Positions 18,989 to 26,621 of a DNA stretch of 64,000 bases are shown here, piece by piece. The notes beneath the pieces were generated by a model. The model had not been told where the DNA came from. It did no database searches and worked only from the letters and a program-made list of their open reading frames with translations. A program made the position numbers and the translations under genes. Source of the DNA: Streptomyces sp. Je 1-369 (GTDB taxonomy: Bacteria; Actinomycetota; Actinomycetes; Streptomycetales; Streptomycetaceae); the NCBI RefSeq assembly GCF_026810505.1, contig NZ_CP101750.1:401448-465447 (forward strand), read 5' to 3'. The first letter of the stretch is position 1, and each line of letters begins with the position of its first letter.

Positions 18989-19015
18989 GACACCGGCGCG
19001 CCCACGGGTGTGACA
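18989..19015 (-). promoter_or_regulatory. Candidate ECF41 promoter of the CMD-sigma operon
   Basis: Minus-strand TGTCACA (19009-19015), 16-nt spacer and TGTC (18989-18992). Spacing and the downstream block CCGGTGTCTT are identical to the promoter of the first sigma gene, supporting shared or cross recognition by the two ECF41 factors. Confidence 0.6.
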
Positions 19016-19068
19016 ACCGGGGCGCGAAACTTTCGCGTGACCGCTCGGGAGGACGGGGCCGGGCCCCG

Positions 19069-20196
19069 TCAGAACGAGTTCACCCGCACGCGCTCGCTCG
19101 TCCTGTCCGACAGGAACGCCGCCACCGCCCGCCCTTCCTCCGCGACGTCCGCGCGCTCCGTACGGGAGAAGCGGCGCAGCGGTGTCGCCACCACGGTGCC
19201 CTCCTCCACGGTCCACTTCGCCGCGACCCGCCCGTCGACCAGGACGACTCGTTCCCCGGCGACCGACAGTCCGCGATGGGCGTCGTCGATGATGCGGCCG
19301 CGGTCCTGGTAGCCGAGGATCGCGTTGTCGAAGGCGGGCAGGAAGCGGACCGGCGCCGGGGTGTCGGGGTCCGGCCGGGGCGCGTCGGGGAGGTCGAGCA
19401 GTTCGCGGCCGCGCTCGTCGCGGAAGGAGACGAGTTCCGGGCGGGCGGCGGCGACCGCGGCGGGGAGCCCGGCGAGGCCGCTCCAGGCGCGCAGATCGGC
19501 CGTGGCGGCGGGGCCGAACGCGGCCAGGTAGCGGCGCAGGAGGGCTTGTCCGACGGGATCGGAGCCGTCCGGGGAGGAGGCGTTCGGGGAGGACGGGTCG
19601 AGGTCCGGTTGCCTGCCCAGCCATGCGGCGAGCGGGAGGTTGCGTACGCCGCCCTTCGTCCGCCACAGGCCGCGCGGTGGCAGCTGCACCATGGGCACCA
19701 GGCCCGCGATCAGCATCTCCCCCAGCGCCCGCGGCGGCACGCCCGGCCAGCGGTCGGCGACCGCCCGCGTCAGTTCGGCCATGGTGCGCGGCTCCCCGTC
19801 GGCCATCGTCTCCCGGCCCGCCGCGGCGAGTGCGTCGAGGTCCACGCCGTCGAGCTCGCGGCGGTAGACACCGAGCACCCGCTGTCGCAGCATCGCGTCG
19901 TGCCGGGTACGCCAGGCCAGGACGTCGTCGGCGGTGACGAGGTGGACCGTACGGCGCATGAGATGCGTACGGACCACGCGCCGCTCGACGAGCAGGCCGG
20001 AGAGTGTGCCCGGCTCGAAGGCGCGCAGCCGCGACCAGAGTCCGACGAACGGTTCCTGCGGCTCCTGCGCCTGGAGTCCGCAGAGGTGGCCGACCGCGTC
20101 GAGGACCGGCATGTCGGCGCGGTCGAGGAGCAGTTGCCGGGCGAGTGTGGCGCGGTTCAGGGTCCGGGTGTCGAGGACGGTCATGTTCGCGGACAT
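19069..20196 (-). CDS. HTH_42 winged-helix protein, AlkZ-like DNA glycosylase candidate
   Basis: A 375-residue protein of the winged-helix HTH_42 (formerly DUF1006) superfamily. Near the N-terminus GLQAQEPQEPFVGLWSRL carries Gln42-x-Gln44, the QxQ pair that is catalytic in the azinomycin-resistance glycosylase AlkZ, followed by family blocks RTHLMRRTVHLVTADD, LRRYLAAFGPAATADLRAWSGL and FLPAFDNAILGYQDRGR. AlkZ-type enzymes excise bulky or crosslinked alkylated bases and often protect producers from their own genotoxins. AGGAGC precedes ATG 20196. It lies downstream of the RiPP operon on the same strand (133-nt gap) but is probably independent. Without the QxQ reading, the call would be only a winged-helix protein. 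Confidence 0.75.
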   Translation of the reverse strand: MSANMTVLDTRTLNRATLARQLLLDRADMPVLDAVGHLCGLQAQEPQEPFVGLWSRLRAFEPGTLSGLLVERRVVRTHLMRRTVHLVTADDVLAWRTRHDAMLRQRVLGVYRRELDGVDLDALAAAGRETMADGEPRTMAELTRAVADRWPGVPPRALGEMLIAGLVPMVQLPPRGLWRTKGGVRNLPLAAWLGRQPDLDPSSPNASSPDGSDPVGQALLRRYLAAFGPAATADLRAWSGLAGLPAAVAAARPELVSFRDERGRELLDLPDAPRPDPDTPAPVRFLPAFDNAILGYQDRGRIIDDAHRGLSVAGERVVLVDGRVAAKWTVEEGTVVATPLRRFSRTERADVAEEGRAVAAFLSDRTSERVRVNSF

Positions 20197-20329
20197 GCGG
20201 CTGCTCCTGTGTGCTCAGTGCTTGGTGCTGGTGCTTGGTGCTCGGTTCTGTGCGGCCGAGCACCACAGTCGCAGGCGACGCGGTCAGCTTCTGTCCTCTA
20301 CTCCCCCTCTTCTGTTGTCTGCTCCCCCC

Positions 20330-20983
20330 TCAGATCGCGATCGACTGCTGGAGCCAGCGGCTCACGCGGTACGGCAGCCACCACGCGTACGGGCCGATGT
20401 CCATGACGAGCTGTTCGGCACGGAAGTCGTCCAGGACCGCCTTGGGCACCGTGTCGGCGAGGGCGCCGTGGTCGAGGCGGTCGATGGCCGTCTCGTACTC
20501 GGGTTCGTCGGCGGTGAAGCGGCGCAGCTCGCCCCACCTGCGGTCGCGGATCTGGATGAACCCCGGGCCTTTGCGCCACAGGCATTTGCACAGGTAGTGG
20601 CCGCGCCGCCAGGTGTTCAGCGCGTCCTCGGCGCCCTCGGGGCCGAGCAGCACCGCGGGCGGCTGGAGGTGGCTGAGCATGCGCCACCTGTCCTCCGAGT
20701 CCGGGTCGAGCCGCAGTCTCCACTCGACCATGACGGCGCGCGCGGTCAGGTCCCGTACGAGGCCGAGGCCGTGCAGGGCGGCGGCCGGGTCCGCGGTGAC
20801 CGTGAGGTCGACGGGGTCGGGCAGGCGCACCCGGCGCGCGCCGAGCTGCCAGAGGCGTTCGGCCTGGCCGCGGGGCGGTCCGGGCAGCGGCACCTCGCCG
20901 AGGAACATGCCGGGCAGCGCGCACGCGTCGGGGTCGTAGTCGCGCCAGGCGAGCAGGGTCGGCGTGGCGAGGGTCGCGGTCAC
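20330..20983 (-). CDS. DUF5825-like RiPP accessory protein
   Basis: A 217-residue soluble protein with no catalytic motif that I can identify. It has a short LTVTADPAAALHGLGLVRDLTARAVMVEWRL-type region and a conserved-looking GPGFIQIRDRRWGELRRFTADEPEY segment. I associate it from memory with DUF5825, which accompanies RiPP-maturation radical SAM C-methyltransferases. Its GTG start overlaps the stop of the radical SAM gene (GTGA), indicating coupled translation and a common pathway, perhaps in substrate presentation. It is the last gene of the operon. Role and even family name are inferred. Confidence 0.65.
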   Translation of the reverse strand: MTATLATPTLLAWRDYDPDACALPGMFLGEVPLPGPPRGQAERLWQLGARRVRLPDPVDLTVTADPAAALHGLGLVRDLTARAVMVEWRLRLDPDSEDRWRMLSHLQPPAVLLGPEGAEDALNTWRRGHYLCKCLWRKGPGFIQIRDRRWGELRRFTADEPEYETAIDRLDHGALADTVPKAVLDDFRAEQLVMDIGPYAWWLPYRVSRWLQQSIAI

Positions 20984-22932
20984 TGTGCTCCTCCGGATCG
21001 GGCGGGCTCGGGCACGGGCACGGGCGTGGAAACGGACGTGAGCGCCGTGTCCTCCGTGTGGATGTGCCGCATGAAGTCGAGTCGGAGCAGGTCCTCGTTG
21101 ACCGCGGCCGGTGCGACGTGGACGTACTGGCCCGCGTCGGCGAAGACGATGCCGAGGGCGAGCCAGGAGTCGAGGAGTGCCTGGACCCTGGTCTCGTCGA
21201 GGGTCATGTCGGAGACCCGCGCGGCGGCCTTCCGCAGGAGCGCCTGGACGCTGTGCGGCTGGTCGAGGAGGCGGAACACGGCCAGCTCGAAGGGGTCGGT
21301 GAGCTCCATGGCGCGCCAGGAGAAGGTGCGTCGGCGGCTGACGAGGACGATGCGGTCGCCGTGGTCGTCGTGGGTGAGGCGGGCGTCGGTGTGGTGTTTC
21401 CGCCAGTCGGCGAGTGCCTCGTTGAGGGCTTTCACCGTGGGTTCGCCGATGCCGCGGGCCGGGGCCTCGAAGACGTACGCCATGCCGTACAGCTCTTCTT
21501 CGGGCAGGTCGTAGGTGAAGCGGTAGTGGCCCTCGGGCCGCAGGCCGGTGAAGCCGAGTTCGGGGCGCTCGAAGTAGGGGCTGAAGCGTTCGATCGCGAT
21601 GCGGGCGGAGAGGTCGACGGGCGGGTCGAGGTGTTCGAGGGCGGGGATCTGCGCGATGACGGGGTCGTAGTCCTCGGCGCTCTCGCCCGGGAAGCCGTGG
21701 AGGTAGTTCCAGGCGACGGAGAGTCCCGTCTCGGCGCCGTCGCGGAGCATCCGGACGTTCTGGCAGCCGCTCACGCCCTTGTCCATCAGGTCGAGGACCC
21801 GGCTGTTGAGGCTTTCGATGCCGGGCTGTACGTAGATGAGTCCCGCGTCGGCGAGGGTGCGCAGCTGGCTGCGCTTCATGTTGGCCTTGATCTCGATGTG
21901 CAGGCGCAGGTCGTAGCCGCTGTCGATGATGCGGGGCAGCACGGTGGTGAGGTAGCGCATGTCGAGGATGTTGTCGACGACGTACATGTCCAGGACCCGG
22001 TGGCGGCGTGCCAGGTCCATGATCTCGTCGTAGAAGGTGTCCGGGCTCTTGGAGCGGAACTCCATGAACGAGCCGTTGAGCCCGCAGAAGGTGCAGTGGT
22101 GTTTCTCACCCCACCAGCAGCCGCGCGCGCCTTCGACGACGAGCTTGGGCTCCACCCAGTTGCGGGCCACGGACGCGGCGAGGCGTTCGAAGTAGCCACT
22201 GTAGTCGGGCGGCAGGATCGCGGCGGGCGGCAGCGGCCGGGTGGCCATGGCGTTGGCGACGCTCCTTCCCTCGGCGTCGCGGTGGCAGAGGCCGGGGATG
22301 TCGTCGAGAGGGGTCTTCTCGGTGAGCGCGGTGAGGAGCGCGGGGAAGGCGGCCTCGCCCTCGCCGCGGACGACGTGGTCGACGAAGGGGAAGTTGCGGT
22401 GCACGGCCGCGCCCTGTTCTCCGTCGCAGTTGGCGCCGCCCATGACGGTCACGAGGTGCGGGGCGAGTTCCTTGACGCGGCGGGCGCAGGCGAGGGCCGC
22501 GGTGTTCTGCTGGAAGGTGGAGGTGAAGCCGACGACGTCGGGTTCGCTCGCCACGACCTGCCGGGCGATCATCTCGACGAACTCGGGGACGACACGGTGG
22601 AGTTCGCGTGTCATCTTCATCCGCGCGGCCTTCAGCTTGCCGGTCATGACGGTGGTGAACTCGTCGTCCCGCCACTCCGGGTCGTCGTAGAGCGCGGAGG
22701 AGAAGACCCAGTCGCCGCAGCCCATGAAGTACGAGGAGAGCGCGTAGTACTCGTAGTCGTCACCGGAGAATTCGGTGCGTTCGGTGATCCAGTCGGTGAA
22801 GGCGAGGTTGGCGTGCAGCACCTCGGCGGTGGCGCCGGGGACGCGCTCGTCCACGCTCCGTTTGAGGATGCCCAGGGCGAGCGACGGAAGGTCGATGGGC
22901 GACCAGGGCATGTTGACCAGCAGTACGCGCAT
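20980..22932 (-). CDS. Cobalamin-binding radical SAM RiPP C-methyltransferase (rSAM_ocin-like)
   Basis: A 650-residue enzyme. The N-terminal about 200 residues are a B12-binding fold (VVGFTSTFQQNTAAL, VTVMGGANCDGEQGAAVHRNFPFVDHVVRGEGE). The radical SAM core begins with Cys272-x7-Cys280-x2-Cys283 (GCWWGEKHHCTFCG), the spacing of the TIGR03975 family of RiPP-maturation enzymes and not the usual CX3CX2C. IYVQPGIESLNSRVLDLMDKGV and WNYLHGFPGE are later barrel strands. The family is predicted to methylate unactivated carbons of a precursor peptide. GGAGGAG precedes the ATG. The precursor gene lies just upstream behind a strong hairpin. Confidence 0.92.
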   Translation of the reverse strand: MRVLLVNMPWSPIDLPSLALGILKRSVDERVPGATAEVLHANLAFTDWITERTEFSGDDYEYYALSSYFMGCGDWVFSSALYDDPEWRDDEFTTVMTGKLKAARMKMTRELHRVVPEFVEMIARQVVASEPDVVGFTSTFQQNTAALACARRVKELAPHLVTVMGGANCDGEQGAAVHRNFPFVDHVVRGEGEAAFPALLTALTEKTPLDDIPGLCHRDAEGRSVANAMATRPLPPAAILPPDYSGYFERLAASVARNWVEPKLVVEGARGCWWGEKHHCTFCGLNGSFMEFRSKSPDTFYDEIMDLARRHRVLDMYVVDNILDMRYLTTVLPRIIDSGYDLRLHIEIKANMKRSQLRTLADAGLIYVQPGIESLNSRVLDLMDKGVSGCQNVRMLRDGAETGLSVAWNYLHGFPGESAEDYDPVIAQIPALEHLDPPVDLSARIAIERFSPYFERPELGFTGLRPEGHYRFTYDLPEEELYGMAYVFEAPARGIGEPTVKALNEALADWRKHHTDARLTHDDHGDRIVLVSRRRTFSWRAMELTDPFELAVFRLLDQPHSVQALLRKAAARVSDMTLDETRVQALLDSWLALGIVFADAGQYVHVAPAAVNEDLLRLDFMRHIHTEDTALTSVSTPVPVPEPARSGGAQ

Positions 22933-22955
22933 GGGCGCTCCTCCGGGGGTATGGG

Positions 22956-22992
22956 CCGGCCGGCCCCCGGGGTGTGCCCGGGGGCCGGCCGG
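22956..22992 (-). terminator. Perfect 16-bp hairpin between precursor and radical SAM genes (partial terminator / attenuator)
   Basis: Arms 22956-22971 and 22977-22992 are exact reverse complements (CCGGCCGGCCCCCGGG and its complement) around a 5-nt loop. It starts 6 nt after the precursor stop and ends about 23 nt before the radical SAM ATG. There is no T-run, so it more likely reduces read-through or protects the 3' end of the short precursor mRNA than ends transcription completely. Confidence 0.7.
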
Positions 22993-22998
22993 TGGGGA

Positions 22999-23127
22999 TC
23001 AGTCCTCGACGCTGTCTTCGCCGTCCTCGGCGTTGCGGAACGGGACGGTGACCGTGATGCCGACGCTCGGCCTCCGGTTCGTCTCGTCCTCCGCGAGCGG
23101 GTCGTTGTGGATGACGTCCTTCTGCAT
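22999..23127 (-). CDS. RiPP precursor peptide (42 aa), substrate candidate of the B12-radical SAM enzyme
   Basis: A 42-codon frame starting ATG 23127 with AGGAGAGAG 6 nt upstream, ending TGA 22999. It begins MQKDVIHNDPLAEDETNRRP, continues with a short hydrophobic beta-branched stretch SVGITVTVPF (residues 21-30), and ends in an acidic tail RNAEDGEDSVED. It sits between the S9 peptidase (29-nt gap) and the radical SAM gene. The Val/Ile/Thr-rich centre is the natural candidate core, since C-methyltransferases of this type act on beta- or unactivated carbons. Whether the acidic tail is a follower peptide is unknown. It contains no Cys, so a lanthipeptide or sactipeptide is excluded. Confidence 0.8.
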   Translation of the reverse strand: MQKDVIHNDPLAEDETNRRPSVGITVTVPFRNAEDGEDSVED

Positions 23128-23156
23128 GGGCTCTCTCCTCTCGGTAGTTCAGTGAT

Positions 23157-24941
23157 TCAGTGCTGCACGGTGTGGTGCACTGACCCCTCACCTCTCGGAG
23201 CGGGGCGTCTGGGTGCGCGGAGCTCCCGGTCGAGGAAGAGCACCGCGCGGCGCAGTACGGTCATGTGGTCGCCTCCGTCGTAGCCGTCGTGCCCGGAGTC
23301 CAGCCACAGGGACTCGTGCCGGGCACCGGCGGCGGCGAGGGCGCCGAGGTAGGAACGGACCTGCTGCGCCGGGCACTTGGTGTCGTGCGTGGCGGCGACG
23401 ACGAGCAGCGGGTCCCGTACGCGGGCGGCGTACCGGATCGGGGAGCTGTGCGCGTACCGCGCGGGCACCTGGTCGGGTGTGCCGCCGAACAGCCGCTCGT
23501 CGAGGGCGCGCAGGGCCACGGTGCCGGACGCGTGGGCGGCGGCGTAGTCGGCGACGGGCTTCACGGCGACGCCCGCCCGCCACAGGCCGGGCCGCGTGCC
23601 GAGGGCGAGCAGGACGAGGTAGCCGCCCCACGAGGTGCCCCACAGGCCGGTCGCGTCCGGGCGGATCAGGCCACGCGCGGTGAGGTCGGCGTGCACGGCG
23701 GCGAGGTCGGCGACCTGGGTGTGGCCGACGCCGTCGCGGTACGCGCGCTGCCAGCGGGGTCCGTAGCCCGTGGAGCCTCGGTAGTTGACCCGGGCGACGG
23801 CGAAGCCGGAGGCGACGAGTGAGTGCAGGGTGCCGTCGTAGGCGTCGCGGTCGTGGTCGGCGGGGCCGCCGTGCACGAGGAACACGGCGGGGTGCGGTCC
23901 TTGGCCGTCCTCGGGGAGGCTCAGCAGGGTGTGTACGGGGCCGTCGGGGCCGGGGGTGCGGATGTCCCGCACGGTCCCGGGGACGTGGCACGTGACGGTG
24001 CCGAGCGGGGGCAGGGGGGTGCCGGTGCTGGAGGTCATCGTCGGCGGGTGCGTGGTGTCGGTCCAGAGGGTGTGGAGGTCGCCGCCGGGGCGCGGGGCGG
24101 CGTCCAGGAGCGTTCCTGGCGGGGTCGGTACGGGGGTGAGGGTGCGGGTCGTGAGGTGGGCGCGGTGGAGCAGGGAGCGGCCGTGGCGGTCCTGGCGGAT
24201 CAGGACGGAGTGGCCGTCCGGGTACCAGCGGGCGGTGATCTGGGTGTCGAAGGCGCACCAGTCGTGGGTGGCGGCGCCGGTGGCGGGCGTCCAGGTGGCG
24301 AGCAGGTAGCGGTCCTCGTACTCGCGGACGAGGAGGAGCGTGGGGCGTGGTCCCGTGGGTGCGAAGCCGAGGGCCCAGAGTCTGCCGTACGGGCCGTCGC
24401 CGGGCAGGACGGCGACCACGGTGCCGTCGGGGGTGAGGAGGGAGACGGCTGCGGGCGAGTCCGCGGTGCGGGTGAGCGCCAGCAGGTCGCCGCCCGGGGC
24501 GATTCCGGCGAGGGCGGCCGGTCCATCGACGCGCGTCACCTCGCGGCCGGGGCCGCCGCGCCTGCCCATGCGGATCGTGGTGCTGTCGTCGAGGCCGATG
24601 CCGAGGGTGGCGATGGGGCCGCCGATGACGGCGAGGCCGCGGGCGGTGCCGTCCGGGACGCCGGTGAGTCCCGGCCGGTCGCGTCCGCCGGTGAAGGCCT
24701 GCTGGCGCCACAGGCCGACACCCCGGGCGTCCTCGTCGAACCACCAGACTCGCGCGTCCCGGTCGATGGCGCCGTGCAGGGTGCCGCCGGGCCGGTCGGT
24801 GACCCGGCGGGAGGTGCGGGTGGCGGCGTCCCAGGTGCAGACCTCGCAGCGGCCTTCGGCGTCGGCGGTGTAGACCATCCGGCGCGGGTCGGCGGCGCAC
24901 ACCTCGGGCAGTGCGGCGCGGTAGACCTGGAAGCGGCTCAC
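23157..24941 (-). CDS. S9 family (prolyl oligopeptidase-like) peptidase of the RiPP operon
   Basis: A 594-residue cytoplasmic serine peptidase. The first about 310 residues form a degenerate beta-propeller; the last about 260 are the alpha/beta hydrolase domain with HGGPADHDRDAYD, nucleophile Ser437 in GTSWGGY, Asp520 in VVAATHDTKCP and His in DSGHDGYDGGDH (551 or 559). S9 enzymes cleave short unstructured peptides after Pro or small residues, and relatives serve as leader peptidases or macrocyclases in RiPP pathways. Residues Arg19-Pro20 of the precursor would be one plausible processing region. GTG 24941 overlaps the exporter stop (GTGA). A general salvage peptidase is the alternative. Confidence 0.88.
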   Translation of the reverse strand: MSRFQVYRAALPEVCAADPRRMVYTADAEGRCEVCTWDAATRTSRRVTDRPGGTLHGAIDRDARVWWFDEDARGVGLWRQQAFTGGRDRPGLTGVPDGTARGLAVIGGPIATLGIGLDDSTTIRMGRRGGPGREVTRVDGPAALAGIAPGGDLLALTRTADSPAAVSLLTPDGTVVAVLPGDGPYGRLWALGFAPTGPRPTLLLVREYEDRYLLATWTPATGAATHDWCAFDTQITARWYPDGHSVLIRQDRHGRSLLHRAHLTTRTLTPVPTPPGTLLDAAPRPGGDLHTLWTDTTHPPTMTSSTGTPLPPLGTVTCHVPGTVRDIRTPGPDGPVHTLLSLPEDGQGPHPAVFLVHGGPADHDRDAYDGTLHSLVASGFAVARVNYRGSTGYGPRWQRAYRDGVGHTQVADLAAVHADLTARGLIRPDATGLWGTSWGGYLVLLALGTRPGLWRAGVAVKPVADYAAAHASGTVALRALDERLFGGTPDQVPARYAHSSPIRYAARVRDPLLVVAATHDTKCPAQQVRSYLGALAAAGARHESLWLDSGHDGYDGGDHMTVLRRAVLFLDRELRAPRRPAPRGEGSVHHTVQH

Positions 24942-26155
24942 GCGGCGGCCTCCGCGAGGGCGGCGCGGCGGGTGGTGTGCACGGCGAGCAGGGTCAGCAG
25001 GGCGGCGCAGCCCAGTGCGGGGGCGGCGGTGCCGACCCGGTCCGCGCACAGTCCCGCGAGGACGGGGGCGAGGGCGGCGGCGCCACCGGACGCCGTCGCG
25101 AGGACCGCGCCGACGCGCGCCTGCACCGAGGGTTCCGTCACGAGGAGGGCGCGCGCCTGGAGGACGACGGCGGGCAGCGGCACGAGCAGGCAGACCGCGC
25201 CGAGCAGCAGGCCGTACGTCCAGGGCCCCGCGGCGGTGGCGAGGGCCGCGGTGAGCGGTACGAGCAGCCAGGTCACGCCGACGAGGACCCGGGCGGCGCC
25301 GACCCGTACGGCGACCCGGGGCGCGGCGAGCGCCCCGGCGAGACCGGCGGCGCCGGAGACCGCGAGGACGACGCCCAGCGGGAGGGCGCCCGAGCCGGAG
25401 CGTTCCAGGGCGAAGACGGCGGCGTAGTAGAGCGCGACGGCGACGCCGTTGACGAGGGCGATCCACACCAGGACGAGGCGGAGCAGCGGTTCGCGGCGCA
25501 CGAGGCGCAGCCCGGCGGCCGCCTCGCGGAGCAGCCCTCCCCCGATGGGCTGCTCCGCCGGGGCCTTCAGCTCGGCCCGCATGCCGCGTACGCAGCAGGC
25601 CGCGACGGCGTACGAGACGGCGTCGGCCAGGAACGGCAGCGCACGCGACAGCTGGTAGGCGGCGCCTCCGATGGCGGGCCCGAGGATGAGGGCGCCCTGG
25701 TCGGCGGCGGCGAGCCGGGCCAAGGCGCGGGGTTGGTCGTCGGGCGGGCAGACCAGGGCGACCGTGCCGCGTGAGGCGGCGTCGTGGGTGGCGGTGGCGA
25801 AGCGTTCGACGAGGACGGCGCCGAGGAGGTGCGTGAGCGTGAGGTGTCCGAGGGCGAGCACCAGGGCGACGGAGCCCATGGCGAGCGCGGAGACCGCGGC
25901 GGACCAGAACATGATCGTCTTGCGGGCGCCGCGGTCGGCGGGGACGGCGGCGAGCGGTCCGAGCAGGATTCCGGCGGCCAGCGAAAGGCCGGCGACGAGC
26001 CCCGCGGTCTGCGCGGAGTGGCCGAGCGAGAGGAGCAGCAGTGGGAGTACGACACCGGATGCCTGGGTGCCGAGCGCGTCGGCCGCGTTGGCCCACCAGA
26101 AGAGCCGGAAGTCGCGGGCGGAGGTGCCTGCGGAAGAGAGGGGTAACGACTCCAC
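24938..26155 (-). CDS. MFS transporter of the RiPP operon (12 TM, MdfA/enterobactin-exporter-like)
   Basis: A 405-residue transporter with about 12 hydrophobic helices. It starts FRLFWWANAADALGTQASGVVLPLLLLSLGHSAQTAG, with LAAVPADRGARKTIMFWSA as the loop 2-3 motif, typical of MFS_3 / multidrug and siderophore exporters. GTG 26155 was chosen because GGAGGA lies 5 nt upstream and the protein then begins right before TM1; the longer upstream frame is basic and unlike a transporter. Its stop overlaps the peptidase start. As the first gene of the operon it probably exports the finished peptide and confers immunity. Confidence 0.9.
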   Translation of the reverse strand: MESLPLSSAGTSARDFRLFWWANAADALGTQASGVVLPLLLLSLGHSAQTAGLVAGLSLAAGILLGPLAAVPADRGARKTIMFWSAAVSALAMGSVALVLALGHLTLTHLLGAVLVERFATATHDAASRGTVALVCPPDDQPRALARLAAADQGALILGPAIGGAAYQLSRALPFLADAVSYAVAACCVRGMRAELKAPAEQPIGGGLLREAAAGLRLVRREPLLRLVLVWIALVNGVAVALYYAAVFALERSGSGALPLGVVLAVSGAAGLAGALAAPRVAVRVGAARVLVGVTWLLVPLTAALATAAGPWTYGLLLGAVCLLVPLPAVVLQARALLVTEPSVQARVGAVLATASGGAAALAPVLAGLCADRVGTAAPALGCAALLTLLAVHTTRRAALAEAAA

Positions 26156-26229
26156 GCATTTCCTCCATGCACATGAAGCAGCCGTGAAGAGATGTGAAGA
26201 AACTGGGATGGGAGTGAAACGAGAGCGGG

Positions 26230-26259
26230 ATCGTAGCCAGCGCCGCGAGCGGGCTACAA
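26230..26259 (-). promoter_or_regulatory. Candidate sigma-70-type promoter of the RiPP operon with overlapping palindrome
   Basis: On the minus strand TTGTAG (26254-26259), 18-nt spacer, TACGAT (26230-26235), giving a leader of about 65 nt before GTG 26155. The same bases form an interrupted palindrome, GTAGCC (26233-26238) and GGCTAC (26252-26257), that could be an operator covering the promoter. No dedicated regulator gene is in the operon. Confidence 0.35.
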
Positions 26260-26618
26260 GGTGCGGGATCCGCTGTCCGAAAAGCGCGGCGGAGGGAGCG
26301 CAAGGCGGACCCTCGGCACGACCACAAGGGGAGGCCCGAGTTCCGACATGACGCACGAGACGGATGGGACCTGAGCGTCACCTGTGACACGGGGGACGCC
26401 ATGACGGACACGTACATCAATGCGCGACAGAGGGTAATTACGTACGCAGACACCGCCACCTCCGGGACTCGGAGCAGGCGTTGGCGGAGCCGTCCGGTCC
26501 GGACTATGGCCGGTTCGCGACGATCCCGCTCGACGCCGCCCCGATCGCGGAGGTGTGTCCCATCGGCAACAGTGGGCACGAGGAAGGTCGGAAGACCGTA
26601 CGGCCGGGGTGAGGACGA
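26260..26618. other. Intergenic region with possible decayed coding remnant
   Basis: This stretch has no intact gene. On the plus strand, one frame from about 26388 to 26612 is open and shows coding-like G/C third positions (for example DYGRFATIPLDAAPIAEV near 26508), but it has no ATG or GTG start. A different frame starts with a clean ATG at 26401 (MTDTYINARQRVITYADTA) and then loses coding character. The two halves could be one gene broken by a frameshift near 26455. I do not recognise a family. Confidence 0.25.
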
Positions 26619-26621
26619 GTG

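Noticed and set aside
20197..20329. A second RiPP precursor behind the DUF5825-like gene
   Set aside because: The only frames here are repetitive (AGCACCA units), lack a ribosome binding site and run into the HTH_42 gene.
21058..23283. A 741-codon plus-strand frame opposite the radical SAM gene and precursor
   Set aside because: Val/Gly/Glu-rich translation typical of antisense frames; it lacks a ribosome binding site and motifs.
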